Positions 1 to 5,675 of a stretch of DNA of 9,581 nt are shown here, in pieces (within the stretch, counting starts at the first letter, position 1; each line of letters opens with the position of its first letter). The stretch covers positions 1 through 9,581 of the forward strand of contig JAZUCI010000105.1 in the NCBI GenBank assembly GCA_045639045.1, in the 5' to 3' direction. Source of the DNA: SIG402 sp045639045 (GTDB taxonomy: Bacteria; Bacillota; Clostridia; Christensenellales; Borkfalkiaceae). The notes beneath the pieces were generated by a model that saw only the letters and a list, made by a program, of their open reading frames with translations, was not told the origin of the DNA and ran no database searches. Made by a program: the position numbers and the translations under genes.

Positions 1-1080
1 CGTCCCCCGCGTTTTTTTGGATAGCGCAACGCGGTGCATTGCCTCGTACGGGGTGGGGCATTGCCAACCCCCTTCAAGTAAGGTTTCGTAATCCTTTTCT
101 CCGTTAAATTCCAAACAGCAGTATCCCATGGGGTAGCCGCCGTAGGATAAAATTCGCGCCCTGCCAAGCAAAATATCTTCCTTAAGCGCGGCGGAATTGG
201 GAAATCCGTCCTGCCATTGGTTAACGCCTTGCTTTTTTAGGTGTTTTTTCGCCCCGCGAATCAGTTTTTTCACGGTGGAAAAATCCCGCGTCGTGCATTT
301 TGTAAGCACAGGGGTAAGTATGGGCGCGGGTTTGCATCCTACCTTGGCTTTTTTCAGCCCCGGGATCAGCGAAGGCGCGGGGGTGGATGCTACCGCCATA
401 CAAAACACCTTATTTGCGCCCTTGCGTTTTAGCGCCGCCGCCCCTTCCGAAAGGGTTGCGCCCGTGGTTACGATATCGTCAATCAGTAAAATATTTTTGC
501 CGTTCAGTTCGGCTTTGGGCGCGGGCTTAAAGCACCCTTTTAGGTTTTCTTTTCGCTGTTCTTTGTTTAAGCGACGTTGCTTATGGGTGGTTTTTACCTT
601 GGTTAGCGCGTTTTCCAAAAGGGGAAGGTTTAATTCTTCCGCCACGTGTTTGGCAAGAAGGGCGGCTTGGTTGTAACCGCGTTTTTTTACCGCTTTCTCC
701 GTCATGGGAATAAAGGCAACCGCATCCGCGCTAAATCCGTGCTCCTTGTACGTTTCCACCATAAAGGGCGCGAAAATTTGCGCTAAATAGGGGCGGTTTC
801 TAAATTTCATTTTATAAATTAGGTTGCGTACCTGCCCGTAATAATCAAAGGGCGCGCGGCAAAGGGTAAACGCGGGCGGATCTTTTTTGCAATCCAAACA
901 CAAACCGCTTGCCACCGTCCGCCTACCGCAAGCGGGGCAAACGCTACCCTTAAGATAGGGCAGTAGGGAAGCGCAACGCGCGCAAAAATCCCCTTCTTCA
1001 AACAAATCCCTGCCGCAATCCGCGCAAACGTATACGTTTACGGGTAGTTTATCCGCAAAGCGTTTGGGTAGTTGCGTCAT
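1..1080 (-). CDS. ComF-like phosphoribosyltransferase fused to a GNAT acetyltransferase domain (3' end outside window)
   Basis: I read one uninterrupted frame of 360 codons from the ATG at 1080 down to base 1; the C-terminus lies beyond the window. Residues 1-64 carry paired cysteines (C19/C22, C33/C36, C48/C51, C61/C64), a double zinc ribbon as in ComF proteins. Residues 126-140 (TEKAVKKRGYNQAA) match the ComF RG[FY]NQ region, and 197-210 (NILLIDDIVTTGAT) is the PRPP-binding loop of type I phosphoribosyltransferases. ComF normally ends soon after this, about 220-240 residues. Here a Lys/Pro/Ala-rich linker (about 232-258) leads into a GNAT domain with LKKQGVNQWQDGFPN (281-295) and HRVALSKKTRGT (349-360), the start of acetyl-CoA motif A. 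ComF takes part in DNA uptake in competent bacteria; the GNAT substrate is unknown. The start overlaps the galactokinase stop (ATGA), suggesting coupled translation. An internal GTG at 309 could start a separate GNAT product, but I see no ribosome-binding site for it. Domain calls are firm; the function of the fusion is not known. Confidence 0.88.
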   Translation of the reverse strand, partial: MTQLPKRFADKLPVNVYVCADCGRDLFEEGDFCARCASLLPYLKGSVCPACGRRTVASGLCLDCKKDPPAFTLCRAPFDYYGQVRNLIYKMKFRNRPYLAQIFAPFMVETYKEHGFSADAVAFIPMTEKAVKKRGYNQAALLAKHVAEELNLPLLENALTKVKTTHKQRRLNKEQRKENLKGCFKPAPKAELNGKNILLIDDIVTTGATLSEGAAALKRKGANKVFCMAVASTPAPSLIPGLKKAKVGCKPAPILTPVLTKCTTRDFSTVKKLIRGAKKHLKKQGVNQWQDGFPNSAALKEDILLGRARILSYGGYPMGYCCLEFNGEKDYETLLEGGWQCPTPYEAMHRVALSKKTRGT

Positions 1081-2297
1081 ATGATACGGCACGCTCCCTT
1101 TTCACGTACTTTGGCAAGGAAGCAATTTTCTTCCCCAAACAGGGATTTCATATATTGCATATAGCCTTCCGCTGTATCCGTTTCCACAACGGCAAGCACC
1201 GTACCCGCAAAACCGCCCCCGTGCACGCGCGCCGCGCCGTGGCTACCCAAGTATTTTTGGGAAAGTTTTAAGGCAAGGGGAATGGGTTGCACCTTTTCCC
1301 CGGGTACGAAGTTGTTTTGCAGTTGGGTTAAGCTGCTTTCCCCACTATCCGCAACGCATTGTAAAAAGGCTTGCGTATCCCCCATAGATAAAGCGGCAAC
1401 CGCGCGGTCTACCACCGCGTTTTCGTCAAAGATATGTTTTGCGCGTAAAATAGCGCGCGCGGGGAATTTTTGAATGAGTTTGGGCATTTCCGCGTAAAAC
1501 GCGCTTTCTTCCACTTCGCGCAAAACGGATTTATCAAAATATTCGCAAATTTGCTTCATTTCGGTTTTGATATCCGCGTAGTGGCCGGTTAAATGCGCGT
1601 GGTCGCCCCCCGTGTTGGTGATAACGAAGGCGTACCCTTGGGGCGCTTTCAAGCTTTTAATTACGGGTTGTTCGGGAATAGCGAAATCTAAATTCGTAAG
1701 CCCGCCAAGGGAAATTCCCATTTGATCCAAAATACCGCAAGGCTTATTAAAATATACGTTTTCGCTAAACTGCGAAATCGCCGCCTTTTCCACCGCCGAA
1801 ATACTGCCGTTAAAATACAAATCGTTGGTAATTTCCGCAACTAGTAGTTCAAACGCGGCGGAAGAAGAAACCCCCGCGCCCTTAAACACGTTAGAAGTAA
1901 TATGCGCGGTAAATCCGCCCTTAATTTCCCCAAAGCGTTTGGTGATATCCGCTAACACCCCACGGGTAAGCGCGGTAGAAGTGCCGTACTCCCGTTCCTT
2001 TACGGTTAGGTCGCTTAAATTCACCACGATATCGCGGTAGCCTTCCGAACAAATTTTTACTTGACGTTTAGCGGTGGGGGATACCGCCGCCAAAATATCG
2101 CAAGAAATTGCCGAAACCACCACTTTTCCGTGTTGGTGGTCGGTGTGGTTGCCCAAAATTTCCGCCCTGCCCGAAGAGGAGAATAGGAAAGCGGGTGCCG
2201 CCCCTTCCACCTTCGTAAATTTTTCAATTAGCGCCGTCATTCGCGCGGTTTGAAATTTTTCGTCGTAATTTTTTCCGTACAGCAATTCGTAGTTCAT
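1077..2297 (-). CDS. galK: Galactokinase-family GHMP sugar kinase
   Basis: This 406-residue cytosolic protein is predicted to phosphorylate galactose with ATP, giving galactose-1-phosphate for the Leloir pathway. It has the three GHMP-kinase motifs in order. The sugar-binding signature is at 43-57 (GRAEILGNHTDHQHG), the ATP-binding loop at 139-150 (KGAGVSSSAAFE) and motif 3 at 359-366 (HGGGFAGT). The catalytic Asp is probably D191 in CGILDQ. The signature differs from the classical GEHTDY form, having Asn for Glu and His for Tyr; I recall this form from clostridial galactokinase-family proteins, so the exact sugar is less certain. The ATG at 2297 is supported by AAGGAG six bases upstream. It is the first gene of a leftward pair, and its TGA overlaps the comF-like ATG by four bases. 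No galE, galT or sugar transporter is in the window. Confidence 0.9.
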   Translation of the reverse strand: MNYELLYGKNYDEKFQTARMTALIEKFTKVEGAAPAFLFSSSGRAEILGNHTDHQHGKVVVSAISCDILAAVSPTAKRQVKICSEGYRDIVVNLSDLTVKEREYGTSTALTRGVLADITKRFGEIKGGFTAHITSNVFKGAGVSSSAAFELLVAEITNDLYFNGSISAVEKAAISQFSENVYFNKPCGILDQMGISLGGLTNLDFAIPEQPVIKSLKAPQGYAFVITNTGGDHAHLTGHYADIKTEMKQICEYFDKSVLREVEESAFYAEMPKLIQKFPARAILRAKHIFDENAVVDRAVAALSMGDTQAFLQCVADSGESSLTQLQNNFVPGEKVQPIPLALKLSQKYLGSHGAARVHGGGFAGTVLAVVETDTAEGYMQYMKSLFGEENCFLAKVREKGACRII

Positions 2298-2357
2298 AAA
2301 ATTCTCCTTTTCGTTTATCTACGCTTGGGTGAAATTTTCAAATAGGTCTATGTTTCG

Positions 2358-2386
2358 TTTATGTTTTTCGGGTGGTTTTTTCGCAA
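2358..2386 (-). promoter_or_regulatory. Candidate promoter for the galK operon
   Basis: On the minus strand, TTGCGA (2386-2381) is followed after 17 bases by CATAAA (2363-2358), giving a moderate -35 and a weak -10. Transcription would start near 2351, about 54 bases before the galK ATG. A short dyad, TGAAA-T-TTTCA, at 2330-2340 lies in the resulting leader. Both boxes are imperfect, so this is tentative. Confidence 0.35.
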
Positions 2387-2408
2387 ATTCATATTGCAAA
2401 ACCACCCG
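2369..2408. promoter_or_regulatory. Inverted repeat across the divergent galK/fbp promoters (operator candidate)
   Basis: CGGGTGGTTTT (2369-2379) and AAAACCACCCG (2398-2408) are perfect 11-bp inverted copies separated by 18 bases. The right arm overlaps the fbp -35 box, and the left arm lies inside the spacer of the galK promoter candidate. Neither arm would be transcribed from those promoters, so a DNA-binding site fits better than an RNA hairpin. It does not match the CcpA cre consensus, and the cognate regulator is unknown. Confidence 0.5.
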
Positions 2409-2421
2409 TTTGTGGTATAAT
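2394..2421 (+). promoter_or_regulatory. Promoter for fbp
   Basis: TTGCAA (2394-2399), a 16-base spacer and a perfect TATAAT (2416-2421) preceded by TGG form an extended -10 promoter of the main sigma factor type. The start site is expected near 2428, giving a short leader of about 25 bases before the GTG at 2454. Confidence 0.65.
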
Positions 2422-2453
2422 GAATATAAGTTAAAAAGTTTTGGGGGTTCGCC

Positions 2454-4262
2454 GTGAAAGGGGAAATTTACGAATTGCTTTCCAAGCAGTACAAAAACGC
2501 GCAAGAAGTGATGACCGAAATTATCAACTTGCAAGCCATTTTAAACCTTCCCAAGGGAACGGAGCATTTTTTAAGTGATTTACACGGGGAAAGCAAGGTG
2601 TTTTCCCGCTTGTTAAAAACGGCTTCGGGGGTTATCCGCACCAAAATTGACTTAACCTTTGGGGATCGCTTGGCGGCGGTGGATAAAAACGCGCTTGCCG
2701 CTATGATATACGAACCGAAGGAAGAACTGCAAAAACTTCGCAAGCAAAAGAAGGGGCAGGTGAAAAAGCAATACCGCGCGCTACTTCTTCGCTTAATTGA
2801 AGTGTGTAAGCAAGTTTCCGCAAAGTATACCCGTTCCAAGGTAAGAAAGGCGCTTCCGTATCAGTACCGCTATATCATTGACGAACTGATCAATATGCCC
2901 GATCACAGCATTGATAAAAGCGATTACTATAACAATATTATCGACGGCATCGTGGAACTGGGCAACGCCGAACGCTTTATTCAAGCGCTTTGCGAAGTCA
3001 TTTCCCGCTTGGCGATAGACCACTTGCATATCCTTGGGGATATCTACGACCGCGGAAACGGTTCTGCGGAAATTATGGATACCTTGCAAAAGTACCATTC
3101 CTTGGATATTGCGTGGGGGAACCACGATATTTTATGGATGGGCGCGCATTTCGGAAACCGCGCTTGCGTATGCAACGTGCTTAGAATTAATTGCGCGTAC
3201 CGCAATTTGGTTGCGCTGGAAAGCGGTTACGCCATCAACCTTCGCCCCTTAGTGACCTTCGCGTTAGAAGAATACGGGGAGGACGCGGGGGAGGATTTCC
3301 CCATTTCGGACGTATTCGGTACCGAAAGCGAATTTGAAAAGAACGACTTGCTTTCCAAAATGGCAAAGGCAATCACGGTTATTCAATTAAAATTAGAAAA
3401 TCAACTAATTAAAGCGCACCCCGAATACGATATGCAGGACCGCATTTTGTATCCTTCGGATACGCTAACCGAAAAGGAAGAAGCGCTAATTAACTTGCTT
3501 ACCGAAGAATTCGTTCACAACAAACGGCTTGCCGAACACGTACGCTTTCTGCTTTCTAAGGGCGCAATGTATCAGGTGGCAAACGGAAACCTACTGCTAC
3601 ACGGATGCGTTCCCACCGAAGAAAACGGGGAATTTTCGCACGTTGCCGTGGGGAATAAAACCTACGCGGGCAAAGATTTATACGATCGGTTAGAAAAGTT
3701 GGTACGCGCCGCCGCCGAAGGGGATGCGTACGCGGTGGATTATATTTGGTATCTGTGGTGCGGTAAAAAATCCCCCCTTTACGGCAGGGATAAAATGTGC
3801 GTTTACACCCGCTACTTTGAACACCGCGCCGAAGTGGAAAATAAAGACCCGTATTACGATTACGTAAAGCAAGAAGAATTTTGCTTAAAAGTATTAAAGA
3901 ATTTTGGGTTGAACGGCAAATATTCCACCGTGGTGAACGGCCACGTGCCCGTAAAAGTAAAGGACGGGGAACGCCCCGAAAGCGGAAACGTGCGCCACGT
4001 TACGATAGACGGTGGGCTTTCGCGCGCTTATCATAAGAAAACGGGCATTGGCGGTTATACCTTAATTAACAATTCCCAAGGCTTGTACCTTGTTTCGCAT
4101 TTACCCGAGGAGGACGTTTCTTCCTTTGGTATGCAAAGCGAAATCCGTACGCTAAAGGTGTACGATAAACGCATTTTGGTAAAGGAAACGGATATCGGCA
4201 AGGCAATCCAAAAGCAAATCAACGTGCTAAAAGGAATGCTTACCGAATACTATAAAGCGTAA
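2454..4262 (+). CDS. fbp: Class III fructose-1,6-bisphosphatase
   Basis: This 602-residue enzyme removes the 1-phosphate from fructose-1,6-bisphosphate in gluconeogenesis. Class III is the Bacillota type, built on a metallophosphoesterase fold unrelated to E. coli Fbp. The N-terminal block is typical (EIINLQAILNLPKGTEHF, 22-39). Metal-site motifs appear in order: SDLHGE (41-46), GDIYDRG (195-201), GNHD (222-225), LLHG (381-384) and NGHVP (495-499), followed by the DGG segment near 519-521. It is somewhat shorter than the roughly 670-residue B. subtilis protein, but no motif is missing. The GTG start is the only reasonable one: an in-frame TAA at 2427 precludes a longer form, and the resulting N-terminus aligns with the family. 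The ribosome-binding site is weak (GGGGG, 2443-2447). The gene stands alone, divergent from galK and convergent with spmB. Confidence 0.96.
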   Translation: MKGEIYELLSKQYKNAQEVMTEIINLQAILNLPKGTEHFLSDLHGESKVFSRLLKTASGVIRTKIDLTFGDRLAAVDKNALAAMIYEPKEELQKLRKQKKGQVKKQYRALLLRLIEVCKQVSAKYTRSKVRKALPYQYRYIIDELINMPDHSIDKSDYYNNIIDGIVELGNAERFIQALCEVISRLAIDHLHILGDIYDRGNGSAEIMDTLQKYHSLDIAWGNHDILWMGAHFGNRACVCNVLRINCAYRNLVALESGYAINLRPLVTFALEEYGEDAGEDFPISDVFGTESEFEKNDLLSKMAKAITVIQLKLENQLIKAHPEYDMQDRILYPSDTLTEKEEALINLLTEEFVHNKRLAEHVRFLLSKGAMYQVANGNLLLHGCVPTEENGEFSHVAVGNKTYAGKDLYDRLEKLVRAAAEGDAYAVDYIWYLWCGKKSPLYGRDKMCVYTRYFEHRAEVENKDPYYDYVKQEEFCLKVLKNFGLNGKYSTVVNGHVPVKVKDGERPESGNVRHVTIDGGLSRAYHKKTGIGGYTLINNSQGLYLVSHLPEEDVSSFGMQSEIRTLKVYDKRILVKETDIGKAIQKQINVLKGMLTEYYKA

Positions 4263-4317
4263 AGGAAAACCTATGCCGAACGCGTAATTTTTTCTTAAAA
4301 TATTATATCATTATTTC

Positions 4318-4362
4318 CCCCCGTTTGTAAAGGGCTTTTCGCTTTTTTCACGGGGGATTTTT
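4318..4362 (+). terminator. Probable rho-independent terminator after fbp
   Basis: CCCCCGT (4318-4324) pairs with ACGGGGG (4350-4356), closing a 25-base loop, followed by ATTTTTATT. The U-rich tail is on the plus strand, so it suits fbp better than the converging spmB. The large loop makes it less than ideal. Confidence 0.5.
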
Positions 4363-4368
4363 ATTGTC

Positions 4369-4881
4369 TTATAGCCCTAGGCGTATCAAGGCGCACCCAA
4401 GGGCGGCGGATAAAACGCTAATCGTTAGGCTAACGGCTACGGGGAACAGAAACTTCCGCTTTCCCGTACCCGAAAAATACACGGCGGTTACGTAAAACAC
4501 CGTTTCGCTGCTACCGTAAACCACCGCGGCGCAACGGGCAATCACGCTTTCGGTTCCGTAGGCTTTGCATACGTCCGCAAGCATGGTAAGGCTGGCGCTT
4601 CCCGAAAAGGGTTTCATCAAAAGCAAGGGGGAAAGTTCCTTGGGGATCCCTAAAAGGGATAGCGCGGGGGAAAGGAGTTCGCTTAAATAACGGCTTACCC
4701 CCGAAAGGCGCATCAGCTCGCTCATCACCATCACCGCGCATAAAAAGGGGAATAGGCCGGTTGCAAGGGGAATCGCATCCCCCGCGCCCTTACAAAACGC
4801 GCGGTAAACGGGTACTTTTTTTAGGGCGGCGGCAAGTAGTAAAGTCAAAAGCAATACGGGTAAAAGATATGCGTTAACCAC
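4369..4881 (-). CDS. spmB: Spore maturation protein SpmB
   Basis: This membrane protein of about 170 residues belongs to the nucleoside-recognition (Gate) family. SpmA and SpmB together are needed for normal spore-core dehydration in B. subtilis. Family features include KKVPVYRAFCKGAGDAI near the N-terminus, the GIP segment, KPFSGSASL and GSSETVFYVTAVYF, all set among hydrophobic segments. I chose the GTG at 4881: it follows AAGGGGG at a good distance, overlaps the spmA stop by eight bases, and places the first hydrophobic segment where SpmB proteins begin. The frame is open back to an ATG at 5061, but those 60 extra residues lie inside spmA, are Arg/Pro/Gly-rich and look unlike the family. 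Homologues also occur in non-spore-formers, so the gene alone does not prove sporulation. Confidence 0.88.
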   Translation of the reverse strand: MVNAYLLPVLLLTLLLAAALKKVPVYRAFCKGAGDAIPLATGLFPFLCAVMVMSELMRLSGVSRYLSELLSPALSLLGIPKELSPLLLMKPFSGSASLTMLADVCKAYGTESVIARCAAVVYGSSETVFYVTAVYFSGTGKRKFLFPVAVSLTISVLSAALGCALIRLGL

Positions 4882-5518
4882 GGCTCGTTTCCCCCTTGGA
4901 AAGGGCATAAAAAAGGGGTTTTGGGGCAGAAACGCGCGTCCCGTTTTCCTTTTTCCGCCCCACCCTTTGCCAAACGAAAGCCACACTAACCGCAAGCAAG
5001 GTGGAAAACACCCCCGTAAAAAAAGTGGGTAGCCAAATATCCGCAGGGGCAGAACTGCCAAGCGAAAGCCGTAGGGAAATTACGCTGGTGGGAAGGAGTT
5101 GTAAACAGCAAGTGTTTAGCAGTAATAATATGCCCGTTTGCCGTTCAAAGGTTTGCTCGTTTTTTGCCCCTTGCAGTAGCCCTTTCACGGCGGAAATCCC
5201 TGCGGGGGTGGCAATCGCCCCCAAGCCTAAAAAATTAGCGGATAAATTGGTTGCAATATCTTCGGTTGCGCCCTTTTCGGTTTTCCCAAACAAAAAGGAA
5301 AGGGGGCGGCGTAACAGTTTGGCAAGCCCCCGCTGTGCGCCCGTGGATTTTGCAATTTCGGTAAATCCCCCCCAAAGCGCAAAGGAAGCGGCAAGGCTTA
5401 AGCATAAACTAACCGCGCCTTGCGTTCCCGCGGAAATGGCGGGCAAAATTTCCGCAGGGGCGGTAAACAGTAAACAAAGGGTGGAGATAAAAACGCAAAT
5501 TAAAAATACGGTATTCAT
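4874..5518 (-). CDS. spmA: Spore maturation protein SpmA
   Basis: This 214-residue integral membrane protein is the partner of SpmB in spore-core dehydration. The hallmark NLSANFLGLGAIATPAGI lies at 91-108, followed by LLLLNTCCLQLLPTSVISLR (131-150). Hydrophobic segments occur near 3-20, 35-51 and 165-183. The last 30 residues are polar and not family-like; they overlap the spmB start region. The ATG at 5518 is the first possible start, as an in-frame TAG lies three codons upstream. Its ribosome-binding site is poor (only TAGG in range). A sigma-E-like sequence lies directly upstream. In B. subtilis spmA-spmB follows dacB; no dacB is seen here. Confidence 0.88.
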   Translation of the reverse strand: MNTVFLICVFISTLCLLFTAPAEILPAISAGTQGAVSLCLSLAASFALWGGFTEIAKSTGAQRGLAKLLRRPLSFLFGKTEKGATEDIATNLSANFLGLGAIATPAGISAVKGLLQGAKNEQTFERQTGILLLLNTCCLQLLPTSVISLRLSLGSSAPADIWLPTFFTGVFSTLLAVSVAFVWQRVGRKKENGTRVSAPKPLFYALSKGETSRG

Positions 5519-5544
5519 ACCGTAAGCCTATTGCTTTTTATTAG

Positions 5545-5573
5545 AAAGTATGCCAAAAGGGGTGAAAAATGGG
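5545..5573 (-). promoter_or_regulatory. Sigma-E-like promoter candidate for spmA
   Basis: On the minus strand, CCCATTTT (5573-5566), a 13-base gap and CATACTTT (5552-5545) resemble the sporulation sigma-E pattern (about GTCATATT, then CATACAnT). The -10 matches well and the -35 partly. The predicted start near 5537 leaves a leader of about 20 bases. This fits known mother-cell expression of spmA in B. subtilis but rests on short motifs. Confidence 0.35.
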
Positions 5574-5582
5574 GTAAAAACC

Positions 5583-5611
5583 TTTACTTTTTCTTCTTTT
5601 TGCGGTATACT
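5583..5611 (+). promoter_or_regulatory. Promoter for metG-tatD
   Basis: TTTACT (5583-5588), a 17-base pyrimidine-rich spacer and TATACT (5606-5611) form a main-sigma-type promoter. The start site near 5618 gives a leader of about 58 bases, too short for a T-box, with only a weak hairpin (5636-5650). Confidence 0.6.
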
Positions 5612-5675
5612 TGTGGGGAACAAATAAAAACCTAAGGGTGGCGCACGCCCATTCGCGCGCGCTTCGGAGGGCATT

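Noticed and set aside
197..676. 159-residue open frame on the plus strand opposite the comF-like gene
   Set aside because: The minus-strand frame there contains zinc-ribbon, PRPP and GNAT motifs; this one has none.
2330..2340. TGAAATTTTCA as a CcpA cre site
   Set aside because: It is an 11-base dyad lacking the central CG and 14-base length of the cre consensus.
2319..2534. 71-residue minus-strand frame spanning the galK-fbp gap
   Set aside because: It starts inside fbp, runs through the promoter region and shows no family features.
5001..5525. 174-residue open frame on the plus strand opposite spmA
   Set aside because: It lies wholly antisense to the well-supported spmA gene, has no recognisable motif and looks like a by-product of codon composition.
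5612..5675. T-box or other riboswitch in the metG leader
   Set aside because: The leader is only about 58 bases and has just a weak 5-bp hairpin, too small for a T-box or a SAM riboswitch.
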